The notes: generated from the sequence alone by a model not told the origin. Positions 8,687-19,564 are shown, counted from the first letter of the stretch. The stretch is 59,104 nucleotides of DNA from an uncultured Pseudomonadales bacterium (GCA_905478975.1 CAJQKW010000028.1:1-59104); one strand, 5' to 3'. Made by a program: numbers and translations.

Positions 8687-11684
8687 GTGGCGGCTCTCCT
8701 CTATCTCTACCCTTATCTATATCAGTATCTGGAGATGGGCGATTGTTTTGAGGCGCGCTAGCATGGCTGCTGCGATCACTGGCAATCAGCTGTGGTGTCG
8801 CCCGCTGCCAGTCAGGGTCTTTACTGAGCTGCGCCAACGCACCCGGCTGTAGTGCCAAAGTACTGCTGTAACCGGCACTGTAGGCGACACAGTTTGGCGC
8901 CACGCGGGTGAGAATCTTCACCGACAGAGATAGTTCAAAGCTGTCTATGCCAGCAGCAGCTACAAGATTAATTTTTACACCGTCGCCATCAACTACCTCT
9001 AGCTTTGCGGCCAGCTCAGAGCTTATAGCGATAAACGCCTCACCGGCGAGCTCGGCAACTTCAGCAGTTCTCACTGAGAGCTCATCGCTGCCGTGAACCC
9101 GATATATTGGTACCAGCTGCCATGTACCCTTTTGCACAATTCTCAGGGGCGTAAAGTCCGACGACTGACTGATGCCATTGGTCTGGGGCTCAATCAAGCG
9201 CTGCCCCACAGGGCCGCCGCGCAATGGGCCATTCACCTCGGATTGAAACTTCTGTAGCGACTGGTTGGAGTTCCAGCCTGGAGACCAGTAGAAGGGTGTC
9301 AGCGAAGCTGGCTGGTCGCGATTAAGTCCTTCCATGCTAAAGCTCAGCGGCGTCTCTGGATCAAGCTTGCGCAACGGTTCGTGTACCGAGACATCGGCAT
9401 TGATCGCCGTGCGCCCACTGGCGCGATGGGTTTGGCGGGGAATTTTCTGTCCGTGGCTGCGGAAATTATGGTCTGGGGAAACACCTGCAAGGGGCGCAAA
9501 GAGGTCATTGCTGGCGCCACAGGCCTCGGTTATCTGATCAAAATGTTGCAGCTCAGCCAACTCACTGTGACCACTGGCGGCGGCCAGATCAAGCAGCCAC
9601 TGCCAACTGGCGCGGCGTTCATAAGCTTCGGGAAACACCGGATAGTAGCGCTGAGCGCGCCCTTCGCTGCTGACTAATGTGCCCTCAGACTCGGCGTAGG
9701 ATGCTGCGGACAAGACCAGGTCACAGCTGGCGAGCAGATCATTGTCGAGCAGTTCCAAGGCAATAATTCTTATACCGGAGGAAGTCAGTTTATTGATCTG
9801 CTGCTCACTGATACGACGGCTAAGATTGTTTTCGAGAATCACCAATACATCGATCTGGTCAGCCCGGTCCAGCAGTCTCGAGATCGTTTCCTGCTCTTCA
9901 CTGAGTAATGCCAAGCCGAGGCTATTGCACTCGGGCAGACAGAAGCTGAGCATGCTATTGCAGCTAGCTGGCGTGCTGTCGGTTGGAGAGCTGTCGGTTG
10001 GAGTGCTGTCGGTTGGAGTGCTGTCAGCTAGGAGAGCATCCGCCACCGCTGCGGCACTGTCGACTATGGCGCTATGCAGCATACTGGAGCCACTGACCAC
10101 CAGCGGCCGCTGGGCATTTTTCAGTGCTGCTGCGGCCTCGTTAACTGCCGCATCATCACTGGGCTGACCCGCGATAGCGCGAGCCACCGCATGACCAAAT
10201 AAGGCAATCTCCTGGGGCGCCAAGGAAACAGTCTGACTGGCAATGTCATCGAGGCGGGTCTCCGTCGCTGAGACGATAATCATTGGCGAGCGCTGATCCT
10301 GAGCCAAGTTGCGCACGGCGGCATCCTGCCACACCGCTAGTCCCGCTTGCTTGGCTAACTCATAAGCTTTATTGCGCACCGCCTGGCGCAATCCCAGGGC
10401 CACTCGCGGTGCGGTATGGGTGACATCTTCACCGAGAATCAGCACGGCATCGGCTGTTTCCATCTGCTTAATCGACGGGTTCTTGGCTCTAGTGGTTTTT
10501 AGAATTGCGGCAATCCGGTGTATAACCTGAGATTCCCGATCACCAAAGCCAGCGGCAAAGTGCTCCTTGCCGACTAGCTCTCTAAGGAGATAGTTAGCCT
10601 CAAGAGAGGCCCGGGGCGAGCCAATGCCGACGATCTTTTGAGTGTTTTTGGCGCCCTCCTGAGTCTTCATCCAACGGGCCGCGATCTCAATCGCTTCGCC
10701 ACCTTTAATAGCGCTAAATTCCCCGTTAAAGTCCCGCACTCCGGCGTAATTAAGCCGCTCGTCGCTATTGATATAGCCACTGCCAAAACGTCCCCGGTCA
10801 CAGAGAAAATAGCCATTAACTTCATCGTTGTAACGATTGTGTATGCGCTTGAGTTTACCGTAGCGCTCACCGGGTAAAATATTGCAGCCCACGGCACAGC
10901 CAGTGCAGATCGATGGCGCCGACTGTAGATCCCATTTGCGGCTGTACTGCTTGAGCAGGGGCTTATCGGTAAACACACCGGTGGGGCAGACTTCCACTAG
11001 ATTGCCGGAGAATTCGCTCTCCAACACACCGTCCTGGTGGCGACCAAAGTAGACATGGTCGTGGGATGCCTGAGCGGAGAGATCGGTGCCGCCGGCGTAA
11101 TCGGTGTAAAAGCGCTCACAGCGATAGCAGGTGATACAGCGGTTCATTTCATGGCTGATCAGGGGGCCGAGATATTGGTTGCGATGGGTATTTTTCAGGC
11201 CTCGATAACGGCGATCGCGATGTCCCACCATCACCGTCATATCCTGGAGATGACATTCACCGCCCTCGGCGCAGACGGGACAGTCGTGGGGGTGATTGAG
11301 CATCAGTGATTCGATCACCGCCTGGCGAAACTCGCGGCCTTTGTCCGGCACTTTAGTAGGCACATCAATAGATGCCTCAACAGTAGTTACATCAGCAGCC
11401 TCATCGACGGCGTTATCGATATCTTGATCCGCGCCGCTGCCAGAATTGAGCGAAAAGCGGGCACCCTCGCTAACTGGCGTCATGCAACCCATCACAATAC
11501 GGCCGTTGGTATCCTCAGCATTCTGATACTGCACCACCGCACACTGGCGACAGGAGCCGATGGAACCCATGGACGGGTGCCAGCAGAAATAGGGTAAATC
11601 AATGCCGGCACTGAGGCAGGCCTCAAGCACATTGGCGCCCTCTTTGACCTGGAGCTCCTGACCATCTACAAAAATTGTCGGCAT
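8679..11684 (-). CDS. nuoG: NADH-quinone oxidoreductase subunit G
   Basis: This 1001-residue iron-sulfur subunit of the peripheral arm is somewhat longer than the roughly 900 residues usual in enterobacteria. The N-terminal [2Fe-2S] domain has C34, C45, C48 and C67. A His/Cys cluster (HPHDCPVCAEGGECHLQD) and the CITCYRCERF motif follow, then a molybdopterin-oxidoreductase-like domain opening with CTGCAVGCNI. A low-complexity insert of four five-residue units (DSTPT type) lies at residues 554-573 and is coded by a 15-bp tandem repeat. The region after about residue 720 is also hydrophilic and divergent, which explains the extra length. It lies 3 nt after nuoF. Confidence 0.96.
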   Translation of the reverse strand: MPTIFVDGQELQVKEGANVLEACLSAGIDLPYFCWHPSMGSIGSCRQCAVVQYQNAEDTNGRIVMGCMTPVSEGARFSLNSGSGADQDIDNAVDEAADVTTVEASIDVPTKVPDKGREFRQAVIESLMLNHPHDCPVCAEGGECHLQDMTVMVGHRDRRYRGLKNTHRNQYLGPLISHEMNRCITCYRCERFYTDYAGGTDLSAQASHDHVYFGRHQDGVLESEFSGNLVEVCPTGVFTDKPLLKQYSRKWDLQSAPSICTGCAVGCNILPGERYGKLKRIHNRYNDEVNGYFLCDRGRFGSGYINSDERLNYAGVRDFNGEFSAIKGGEAIEIAARWMKTQEGAKNTQKIVGIGSPRASLEANYLLRELVGKEHFAAGFGDRESQVIHRIAAILKTTRAKNPSIKQMETADAVLILGEDVTHTAPRVALGLRQAVRNKAYELAKQAGLAVWQDAAVRNLAQDQRSPMIIVSATETRLDDIASQTVSLAPQEIALFGHAVARAIAGQPSDDAAVNEAAAALKNAQRPLVVSGSSMLHSAIVDSAAAVADALLADSTPTDSTPTDSSPTDSTPASCNSMLSFCLPECNSLGLALLSEEQETISRLLDRADQIDVLVILENNLSRRISEQQINKLTSSGIRIIALELLDNDLLASCDLVLSAASYAESEGTLVSSEGRAQRYYPVFPEAYERRASWQWLLDLAAASGHSELAELQHFDQITEACGASNDLFAPLAGVSPDHNFRSHGQKIPRQTHRASGRTAINADVSVHEPLRKLDPETPLSFSMEGLNRDQPASLTPFYWSPGWNSNQSLQKFQSEVNGPLRGGPVGQRLIEPQTNGISQSSDFTPLRIVQKGTWQLVPIYRVHGSDELSVRTAEVAELAGEAFIAISSELAAKLEVVDGDGVKINLVAAAGIDSFELSLSVKILTRVAPNCVAYSAGYSSTLALQPGALAQLSKDPDWQRATPQLIASDRSSHASAPQNNRPSPDTDIDKGRDRGEPPHV
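9966..10025 (-). repeat. 15-bp tandem repeat inside nuoG (four units)
   Basis: Four consecutive 15-bp units on the minus strand, of the type GACAGCACTCCAACC, encode D-S-T-P-T, D-S-T-P-T, D-S-S-P-T and D-S-T-P-A at NuoG residues 554-573. The last unit is the most diverged. The reading frame is kept. The insert sits in a linker of the molybdopterin-oxidoreductase-like part rather than near the cluster-binding cysteines. Confidence 0.9.
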
Positions 11685-11687
11685 GGT

Positions 11688-13016
11688 CTAGGCTCCTGTT
11701 CCAATCTGCTGATGCTGGTGCTGGTGAACCTTATGAGACTCATAAGGACAGCAACCACCGCTGATATGGCGGTCGAAATCATCGCGGAAGTATTTCAAGG
11801 CACTTTGCAGAGGCTCCATGGCACCAGGTGCCAGAGCGCAATGGGTGTTACCCATGGCACCTATATATTTAACCTGATAGGCCAGAGTCTCGAGATCTTC
11901 CAGCTGACCGCGACCGTCCTCTATATCTTGCAGCACCTGTCGGGTCCAGGGCAGCCCTTCGCGACAGGGAGTACAGAAACCACAGGACTCATGGGCAAAG
12001 AAGCGAATCAGGTTGAGTACCATGCCCACTGGACAGGTCTGGTCGTCGAGAATAATTAAGGTGCCGGTGCCCATACGGCTTCCGGCTTTGCCAATCACGT
12101 TGTAGTCCATGGCTAAATCGAGATGTTCGGGCACCAGAAAATCCGTTGAGCCGCCGCCGGGCAAAAAGCCCCGCAGTTGCAGGCCGTCCTGCATACCCCC
12201 GGCATACACTTCTAGAATTTCCCGGATCGGTGTGCCCATGGGCAACTCCCAACAGCCAGGATTTTTCACTCTGCCGCTGACCCCAAACATCTTGGTACCG
12301 CTGTCTTCACCGCGCCCCAGTGTCTTATACCAGTCGGCGCCGCGATCAATAATATGGGGGATATTGCACAGGGTTTCGACATTGTTAACGATAGTTGGAC
12401 GTCCCCAGAGGCCACTCACCTGAGGGAATGGTGGCTTGGCTCTAGGGTTGGCGCGCTTGCCTTCCAGGGCATTGATCAAGGCGGTCTCTTCACCGCAGAT
12501 ATAGCGTCCGGCACTGGGGTGAACATGCATCTCCAGACTAAAACCGCTGCCGAGAATATTCTCACCGAGTAAACCACTGGCGTAGCACTCGGCCAACGCC
12601 CCTCGCAGGCGCTCGATTGCCACCACATATTCTCCGCGGATAAACACATAGGAGACATCGGCACCTATAGTGTAGGCGGCGAGAATCATGCCCTCGATCA
12701 GCTGGTGTGGGTCGCACTCCATCAATAGCCGATCTTTAAAGGCGCCGGGCTCCATCTCATCGGCATTGCAGACGAGATACTTATGTCCCGGGGTGCAGCT
12801 GTCACCCATGGGCACAAAGCTCCACTTCATGCCGGTGGGAAAACCGGCACCGCCGCGACCGCGGAGATTGGAGTCGCTGATCACTGTCTGGCAGTCTTTG
12901 GGCGACAGCTCTCGAAGCGCTTTGCGCAGGCCCTGATAACCGCCATTGGCCTCATAGGCTTTAAGGTCGGTGGGGGTCTGTTCCGGTCCAATATTGCGGG
13001 TCAGGACTTTTTCCAT
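11688..13016 (-). CDS. nuoF: NADH-quinone oxidoreductase subunit F (NADH/FMN-binding)
   Basis: This 442-residue flavoprotein is where NADH is oxidised. The nucleotide/FMN-binding glycine loop GRGGAGFPTG is at residues 53-62. The N3 [4Fe-4S] ligands are C345, C348 and C351 in ESCGFCTPCREG, plus C393. The C-terminus is an unusual His/Gln-rich tail (HKVHQHQHQQ) after a GGCC pair, and could bind metal or be incidental. Its ATG overlaps the nuoE stop by one base. Confidence 0.98.
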   Translation of the reverse strand: MEKVLTRNIGPEQTPTDLKAYEANGGYQGLRKALRELSPKDCQTVISDSNLRGRGGAGFPTGMKWSFVPMGDSCTPGHKYLVCNADEMEPGAFKDRLLMECDPHQLIEGMILAAYTIGADVSYVFIRGEYVVAIERLRGALAECYASGLLGENILGSGFSLEMHVHPSAGRYICGEETALINALEGKRANPRAKPPFPQVSGLWGRPTIVNNVETLCNIPHIIDRGADWYKTLGRGEDSGTKMFGVSGRVKNPGCWELPMGTPIREILEVYAGGMQDGLQLRGFLPGGGSTDFLVPEHLDLAMDYNVIGKAGSRMGTGTLIILDDQTCPVGMVLNLIRFFAHESCGFCTPCREGLPWTRQVLQDIEDGRGQLEDLETLAYQVKYIGAMGNTHCALAPGAMEPLQSALKYFRDDFDRHISGGCCPYESHKVHQHQHQQIGTGA

Positions 13017-13549
13017 TACTGCTCCCCTTCTGATGCGGAATCTTCGACTGTTACATCAGAGAACAGTTGGTCAATTTTGGCCTCATCAAGATGAGTGATC
13101 AGGTCGTCGCCAACCATCATCACCGGGGCCCGATCACAGGCTCCGAGACAGGGAACCGGCAGCAATGTGTACTGATTGTCGGTGGTGGTTTCACCGTAGT
13201 CGACACCCAGTTTCGCCGAGATTTTGGCTTTGATTCCGTCGCAGCCACAGATCCAGCAGCTGACACTGTCGCAAAACAGAATCACCTTTTCCCCGACTGG
13301 GCGGCGATAAATCAGATTGTAAAAGGTTGCCACGCCATCCAGCTCTTCCGCAGACATCTCCAGATGTTTGGCGATGGCGCGCAGGGATTCATCGGAGACC
13401 CAACCGCGCTGGGTCTGAACAATTTTTAGGGCGTCGATAGCGGCGCCGGCTTTGTAGGGAACATGTGCCAGCTCAGTATCGATCTGGCGAATCTCTTCCC
13501 GGGTTAATACCGTGCCGAGATCAGTTTGAATCATCTGTGCATCATTCAT
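13016..13549 (-). CDS. nuoE: NADH-quinone oxidoreductase subunit E (thioredoxin-like [2Fe-2S])
   Basis: This 177-residue subunit carries cluster N1a. The four expected ligands are C93, C98, C134 and C138. Two further cysteines, C101 and C103, follow the first pair (SCWICGCDG), which I do not recall from the E. coli protein. An N-terminal helical domain precedes the thioredoxin-like fold. The end is acidic. It overlaps nuoCD by 4 nt (ATGA). Confidence 0.96.
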   Translation of the reverse strand: MNDAQMIQTDLGTVLTREEIRQIDTELAHVPYKAGAAIDALKIVQTQRGWVSDESLRAIAKHLEMSAEELDGVATFYNLIYRRPVGEKVILFCDSVSCWICGCDGIKAKISAKLGVDYGETTTDNQYTLLPVPCLGACDRAPVMMVGDDLITHLDEAKIDQLFSDVTVEDSASEGEQ

Positions 13550-15297
13550 CGGTCTACGTCCGCCATAACAAAGTCGATACTGGCAATAATCGCAATCAGG
13601 TCTGGAATCATCAGGCCGTTGCTGATCAGCGGTATCTGCTGTAAATGTGGGAATGAGGGGGTGCGAATACGGGTGCGATAGGAGCCGGTGCCACCGTCGC
13701 TGACCAGGTGATAGCTGTTTAAGCCCTTGGTCGCCTCGATCATTACCGAGGCCTCACCGGCAGGAATGACTGGGCCCCAGCTAACATTGAGGAAGTGATG
13801 AATCAGCGTTTCAATATCCTCCATGGTGCGCTCTTTGGGCGGCGGAGTGGTTGAGGGATGATCACTTTTGTAAGGCCCCTCCGGCATATTGTCGAGACAT
13901 TGGCGAATAATCTTCAGGCTCTCGCGCATCTCCTCAATACGCAGCTGGGCGCGGTCATAACAGTCGCCGTTATTGGCGGTTGGCACTTCGAATTCAAACT
14001 GGTCATAGCCACCATAGGGGCGCTTTTTGCGTATATCCCAGTCACTGCCCGTGGCGCGCAATCCGGGACCAGTCACCCCCCAGTCAATGGCCTCTTGCTG
14101 ACTATAGGTGCCGATGCCAACCGTGCGCTGCTTGAGCATTTTGTTCTGCATAGACATTTTGTCGTAGTGATCGAGGCGCGCTGGCATCGAGTCGATAAAC
14201 TCGCGCACTAGGCGCTCCCAACCATTAGGCAGGTCTTGGGCGACACCGCCAATGCGAAACCAGGCCGGATGCATGCGTCCACCGGTGATTGCCTCGATAA
14301 TGCCAAACAGCCGCTCACGGTCGGCGAACATATAAAACACTGGCGACATCTGGCCAATATCCTGAACAAAGGTGCCATAGAAAACCAGATGACTGGAGAT
14401 GCGAAACAGCTCGGCGAGCATAATACGAATGACTCTGGCGCGGTCCGGAACCACAATGCCCGCCAGCATTTCCACCGACTGCACATAGGCGAAGTTATTC
14501 ATCACTCCGCCGAGATAATCGATGCGGTCGGTGTAGGGAATATAGGTGTGCCAGGTTTGGCGCTCGGCCATTTTTTCGGCGCCGCGATGGTGATAGCCAA
14601 TATCCGGCACCGAGTCGACGATCACCTCGCCATCCAGTTGCAGGGCAATGCGAAACACACCGTGAACACTGGGGTGGTTGGGGCCCAGATTGAGAAACAT
14701 ATATTCATTGTCATTATTGGACTGCTGCATGCCCCAGTCTTCGGGCCTAAATCTCAAAGCCTCCTGTTCCCGGGCAACCCGCTCCGAGCCCATTTCAAAC
14801 TCGCCCATTTCGGTGGCTCGAGCTGGGTGATCCTTGCGCAGTGCATGGCCTTCCCAGGTCGGTGGCAGGAGAATTCTAAACAGGCTCGGATGACCGGCAA
14901 AGGTCACTCCAAACATGTCCCAGACTTCGCGCTCATACCAGTTGGCATTGGGCCAAACGCCAATAGCAGTGGGAAGGTTCGCGTCGGATTCCTGTACCGC
15001 CACTTTGATGCGCATATCTTCATTGCGATCCAGCGACAGCAGATGGTAGACAACAGTGAAATCCGAGGCTGGCTGGCCATCACGATGGGTTCGGGTGCGC
15101 TCGTCGATACCAAACAGATCGTAGAGCATGGGAAACTGAGGTTTCAGAAATTGCAGTACTTCAATCAGGCGACTGCGGTCCAGCCACAGGGTGAGGGTTT
15201 TATCAGCACAGCGCTGAACGGTGAAAATATCTCTACCGAACTTGCGATACAGTTTCTCTTCGACCCGATTAGTGGCCTTGGCTTCCGCTGTGTGCAT
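13546..15297 (-). CDS. nuoCD: NADH-quinone oxidoreductase subunit C/D fusion
   Basis: This 583-residue fusion has the 30-kDa NuoC domain at about residues 1-170 ([40 protein letters not shown]) and the 49-kDa NuoD domain from about 190. The latter starts with [17 protein letters not shown] and holds [16 protein letters not shown], which lines the quinone site with its His and nearby Tyr. It ends in the usual [10 protein letters not shown]. The fusion is typical of many gammaproteobacteria, including E. coli. It lies 30 nt after nuoB. Confidence 0.98.
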   Translation of the reverse strand: MHTAEAKATNRVEEKLYRKFGRDIFTVQRCADKTLTLWLDRSRLIEVLQFLKPQFPMLYDLFGIDERTRTHRDGQPASDFTVVYHLLSLDRNEDMRIKVAVQESDANLPTAIGVWPNANWYEREVWDMFGVTFAGHPSLFRILLPPTWEGHALRKDHPARATEMGEFEMGSERVAREQEALRFRPEDWGMQQSNNDNEYMFLNLGPNHPSVHGVFRIALQLDGEVIVDSVPDIGYHHRGAEKMAERQTWHTYIPYTDRIDYLGGVMNNFAYVQSVEMLAGIVVPDRARVIRIMLAELFRISSHLVFYGTFVQDIGQMSPVFYMFADRERLFGIIEAITGGRMHPAWFRIGGVAQDLPNGWERLVREFIDSMPARLDHYDKMSMQNKMLKQRTVGIGTYSQQEAIDWGVTGPGLRATGSDWDIRKKRPYGGYDQFEFEVPTANNGDCYDRAQLRIEEMRESLKIIRQCLDNMPEGPYKSDHPSTTPPPKERTMEDIETLIHHFLNVSWGPVIPAGEASVMIEATKGLNSYHLVSDGGTGSYRTRIRTPSFPHLQQIPLISNGLMIPDLIAIIASIDFVMADVDR

Positions 15298-15327
15298 TAA
15301 AACCCCTTAATGATCTGACAAATTCAA

Positions 15328-15966
15328 CTAGATGTCTTTTGGCTCCCGCAACTCTGTGGCCTGAATCCGCTGGGCAGTCAATTGATCGCGCATGCTGGTC
15401 TTTTGCGGCTTAACCACCGTCTGATCACCCGCCACCCAACTCAGCGGTCGGCGCTCTTGGCCGATGGACTCTTGAAGCATCATAAGTCCCTGCATCAACG
15501 CCTCTGGTCGCGGCGGGCAGCCCGGCACATAGACATCTACGGGAATGAATTTATCTACCCCCTGAACCACTGAATAAATATCGTACATGCCGCCGGAATT
15601 GGCACAGGATCCCATAGAAATAATCCATCGGGGTTCCAATAATTGTTCATATAAACGTTGCACTACTGGTGCCATTTTTAAAAAACAGGTTCCGGAAATA
15701 ACCATTAAATCCGCCTGTCGCGGCGTCGCGCGAATCACCTCGGAGCCGAAGCGCGCAATATCATGTCGACTGGTAAATGAGGTGGCCATCTCTACATAAC
15801 AGCAGGACAGTCCGAAGTTAAACGGCCAGAGTGAATGGGCACGACCCCAGGCCAGCAGATCTTCAAGCTTGGCAAAGGCGACATTTCGCTTAACCTGCTC
15901 TTCAATAAAATCAGAACTGCTATCAAGGACATTGCCATCTTCTGGTCGCGTTAAACTCCACTTCAT
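15328..15966 (-). CDS. nuoB: NADH-quinone oxidoreductase subunit B (N2 cluster)
   Basis: This 212-residue subunit holds the terminal [4Fe-4S] cluster N2. The adjacent ligands C55-C56 (GLSCCYVEM), C121 ([11 protein letters not shown]) and C150 ([10 protein letters not shown]) keep the E. coli spacing. The C-terminal tail aligns with the enterobacterial protein (ELREPKDI compared with LRTPDEI). Its start overlaps nuoA by 4 nt. Confidence 0.98.
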   Translation of the reverse strand: MKWSLTRPEDGNVLDSSSDFIEEQVKRNVAFAKLEDLLAWGRAHSLWPFNFGLSCCYVEMATSFTSRHDIARFGSEVIRATPRQADLMVISGTCFLKMAPVVQRLYEQLLEPRWIISMGSCANSGGMYDIYSVVQGVDKFIPVDVYVPGCPPRPEALMQGLMMLQESIGQERRPLSWVAGDQTVVKPQKTSMRDQLTAQRIQATELREPKDI

Positions 15967-16385
15967 TTTTCTACTCCAATAGCGTTCTGAGTATCGCGCA
16001 ATCCGGTTTGGGTTTTATTGCCCCAGTCCAGAGCACCAGCGCGCCACTCATAGATAAGGGCTAAAACCAGTATGCTGATAAATACGCAAATCGACAGATA
16101 GCCCTGCCAGCCGAGTTCAAAAAAGGCCACTGCCCAGGCGAAGATAAAAACCGTTTCAAGATCGAAGATAACGAAGAAAATCGCCACCAGATAAAACTCT
16201 ACAGAGATACGAATTTGCGAGCCGCCAACCGAGACAATACCAGACTCGAAGGGGTCATTAGTGGCCGCCTCACGGCGCTTCTGGCCGAGTAATGACGACA
16301 GCACCAGCATCGTCACCACCATCAGAATGACCATAATAAAGTAAACCACTAGAGGCCAAATTTCATTTGCGTACTGGTTTTCCAC
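15963..16385 (-). CDS. nuoA: NADH-quinone oxidoreductase subunit A
   Basis: This 140-residue membrane subunit has three helices and the conserved cytosolic loop [32 protein letters not shown]. That is followed by the diagnostic acidic residues of the NuoA family. The start is a GTG, because no ATG is available before the first helix. A GGGGAGG sequence stands only 4 nt upstream of it. The GTG overlaps by one base the TAG of a possible 65-codon upstream frame. It is the first gene of the nuo operon. Confidence 0.96.
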   Translation of the reverse strand: MENQYANEIWPLVVYFIMVILMVVTMLVLSSLLGQKRREAATNDPFESGIVSVGGSQIRISVEFYLVAIFFVIFDLETVFIFAWAVAFFELGWQGYLSICVFISILVLALIYEWRAGALDWGNKTQTGLRDTQNAIGVEK

Positions 16386-16582
16386 TAAGCCTCCCCACGG
16401 GTTATGGATAGGCGTTTAACCTGAAAGAGAGAGACAAGTTTAATCGAAGATATGGCGAACAGTTGCAACAAGAAGGCGGTAGTGAATTTGCTAAACAGGG
16501 GGATAAAACGCTCTCTTACCGTCAACAGAGGACAGCAAACGCGCGCTTTAAAATATGCAATCCGATGCAATAAAGGTGGCAT
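16385..16582 (-). CDS. Possible 65-codon upstream ORF coupled to nuoA (unproven)
   Basis: On the nuo strand an ATG at 16582 follows a good Shine-Dalgarno (GGGAG, about 5-6 nt spacing) and opens a 65-codon frame. It ends in TAG overlapping the nuoA GTG by one base, the same junction type seen inside the operon. The predicted peptide is Arg/Lys-rich, with one hydrophobic stretch (FTTAFLLQLFAISSIKLVSLF) that could span a membrane. I recognise no family. It could equally be chance in an untranslated leader, because codon use cannot be tested here. Confidence 0.25.
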   Translation of the reverse strand: MPPLLHRIAYFKARVCCPLLTVRERFIPLFSKFTTAFLLQLFAISSIKLVSLFQVKRLSITRGEA

Positions 16583-16786
16583 AACCACTCCCAATCCTAT
16601 GGGATTCTCTCGCTTTTAAAAACGTAACTGGCAAGGAACCCGCTTGTTTTTATTCAGCACTACAAACCCGAAGTTACAGGTGTTATAAAATTTACGCAAC
16701 CTCTATGTTTTGACCGACGAGTAGTTTATTGATCTCCTAACTACTTTTCTTAGGCCAGAGGCTCGGTTAGCCGCGGTCTCCATGGA

Positions 16787-16815
16787 ATTCTATATAGCAC
16801 TAAGGAGAGAGATAA
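16787..16815 (-). promoter_or_regulatory. Possible sigma70-type promoter for the nuo operon
   Basis: On the minus strand a TATATAGAAT region gives a -10 of TAGAAT (complement of 16787-16792). A weak -35 of TTATCT lies 17 nt upstream (complement of 16810-16815). A GCACT motif (16797-16801) lies in the spacer. The -35 match is only 3 of 6, so this is tentative. It would give a leader of nearly 400 nt before nuoA. Confidence 0.25.
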
Positions 16816-16862
16816 TTTTTTTCTAGAACCACAGAAATACGGGGCATCATGAAGGGAATTGC

Positions 16863-16909
16863 GCACTAAAATTAGTGCTAAAAAAATAGCTAATTATTTT
16901 TTTAGCACT
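16863..16909. promoter_or_regulatory. Overlapping inverted repeats with GCACT/AGTGC half-sites
   Basis: AGTGCTAAAAAAATA (16874-16888) and its exact reverse complement (16895-16909) are separated by 6 nt. The left arm also pairs with an upstream element, GCACTAA (16863-16869) against TTAGTGC (16872-16878). As DNA this looks like a multi-half-site operator. As RNA it would allow two mutually exclusive hairpins. The regulator is unknown. Confidence 0.55.
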
Positions 16910-16974
16910 TGCCTGCCAGGCTAAATAAGGATTTTTTGTTTTAGCTCATAACGATTTTTTTATTAGCCAGAAAG

Positions 16975-17007
16975 CAAAAAGCCTCAGCGATAAACTGAGG
17001 CTTTTTG
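16975..17007 (-). terminator. Rho-independent terminator after purA
   Basis: CAAAAAGCCTCAG (16975-16987) pairs perfectly with CTGAGGCTTTTTG (16995-17007) across a 7-nt loop. Read on the minus strand it is a GC-rich stem ending in a U run, 30 nt after the purA stop. It is symmetrical enough to work in both directions. Confidence 0.9.
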
Positions 17008-17037
17008 ATCATCTGAAAACCCTAAGGACTTTTCAGA

Positions 17038-18357
<1,320 letters not shown>

Positions 18358-18385
18358 TTAGGCTGTCCAACGCTTAAAAATACGC

Positions 18386-19564
18386 TTAAGACAGCTTTTG
18401 AATAACCCAAGAACCGTCTTGCTCAACTAGAGCACGGTCACAATTTAGTTCTTTGTAATCAACCAGTTGCCGGTCGAAACCTTGCACAACTCGCTCTCCC
18501 TGACTGCGTAACTGTGTAATCTGTTCAGCCACTACAGGATTGTTGCTGTGAGCTACAAAGACACCCCGTTTGGCGGCGTAAGGAGTAGCGCTTTGACTGA
18601 CCAGAGATTTTAGGTTGCAGGCAAATCCGGTAGCTGGACGGGGGCGGCCAAAGGCTTCGCCGACATGGTCATAGCGTCCACCATTGCCCAATGCCTTACC
18701 GTAGCCCTGCACATAGGCAGCAAATACCACGCCGGTGTGATAGTGATAGCCCGGCAGTTCACCTAGATCCAGATAGACAGTGACATTGCGCCCGGCAATC
18801 GCCGCGACAATCTCTTCCAGCTGGGTCACTGCGGCTAATACCGCTGCCGGCGCACCAGCTAATTTTTCACGGGCGGAGGCCAGCACTTCAACACTGCCAG
18901 CCAGGCTTGGCAATACGTTTAACCAACCGGCTAACTGTGGATCACTGATATTCGATTCAATCCATTGGCCCAGCTCTCGAGCGGCTTTGCGCTGAACTAA
19001 ATCAAACAGTTGAGCTTCGCTGTCGGCACTGAGGCCGGCATCGGCCAATAGACCACGGAAGATATCCACATGCCCTAAATCCAGATGCACGTTTTCAACA
19101 CCAGCGCTGCTGATGCTCTCTAACAATAATTCAATCACTTCGATATCGGCGGCCACTGTGGCTTCACCAAATAATTCGACACCAATGGAGATCGGTGTGC
19201 GCGACTCCAGCGGGCCTCGCGGGCGGGTGTGTAACACGGTACCGGCGTAACAGAGTCTGCTGGGACCTTCGCGACGCAGACTGTGGGCATCCATTCTCGC
19301 TGTTTGCGGCGTGATATCGGCACGTATGCCCATCATTCGACCACTGATCTGATCGGTGATGCGAAAGGTCATCAGGTCTAAATCGGAGCCGGAACCACTG
19401 AGCAGTGAATCGGTAAACTCGACCATAGGCGGAATCACCAGGTCATAGCCCCAACAGTTGTAGAGATCGAGAAGCTGACGGCGCAGATGCTCGACGACCT
19501 GAGCGCGCTCTGGAAGCACCTCATCAACACCGTCTGGCAATAACCAACGATCTGCAATTGTCAT
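18386..19564 (-). CDS. hisZ: ATP phosphoribosyltransferase regulatory subunit
   Basis: This 392-residue HisRS-like protein lacks aminoacylation function and activates short-form HisG in histidine biosynthesis. DRWLLPDGVDEVLPE, the TFRITDQISGRMMGIRADITPQTARMDAHSLRREGPSRLCYAG block and the C-terminal GGRYDHVGEAFGRPRPATGFACNL segment match class-II synthetase-like motifs of HisZ. The frame runs back to a TTG at 19576. The ATG at 19564 is preferred because family members begin near this DRWLLPDG motif. No hisG is nearby, but the hflC-hisZ-purA context is the usual one in pseudomonads. Confidence 0.95.
   Translation of the reverse strand: MTIADRWLLPDGVDEVLPERAQVVEHLRRQLLDLYNCWGYDLVIPPMVEFTDSLLSGSGSDLDLMTFRITDQISGRMMGIRADITPQTARMDAHSLRREGPSRLCYAGTVLHTRPRGPLESRTPISIGVELFGEATVAADIEVIELLLESISSAGVENVHLDLGHVDIFRGLLADAGLSADSEAQLFDLVQRKAARELGQWIESNISDPQLAGWLNVLPSLAGSVEVLASAREKLAGAPAAVLAAVTQLEEIVAAIAGRNVTVYLDLGELPGYHYHTGVVFAAYVQGYGKALGNGGRYDHVGEAFGRPRPATGFACNLKSLVSQSATPYAAKRGVFVAHSNNPVVAEQITQLRSQGERVVQGFDRQLVDYKELNCDRALVEQDGSWVIQKLS

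Larger units (their letters stand above)
16386..17037. other. Long intergenic region between purA and nuoA (nuo leader)
   Basis: This 652-bp gap holds the purA terminator (16975-17007), a hairpin at the purA stop (ATCTGAAAA/TTTTCAGAT, 17011-17038), the inverted repeat at 16874-16909, five GCACT/AGTGC copies, and a stem AGTAGTT/AACTACT (16720-16745). It also holds a 10-bp direct repeat ATGCAATCCG/ATGCAATAAA (16555-16574) and the possible upstream ORF ending at nuoA. No tRNA was recognised on either strand. Confidence 0.7.

Noticed and set aside
14236-15300. A long plus-strand open frame (354 codons) opposite nuoCD
   Set aside because: It is antisense to a clear, full-length NuoCD. The peptide is His/Gln-rich with no recognisable domain, as expected for a shadow of biased coding sequence.
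16386-17037. A tRNA or known riboswitch in the purA-nuoA gap
   Set aside because: No T-loop (GTTCNA) and acceptor-stem pattern was found on either strand, and no familiar riboswitch core was recognised. A covariance search would settle it.
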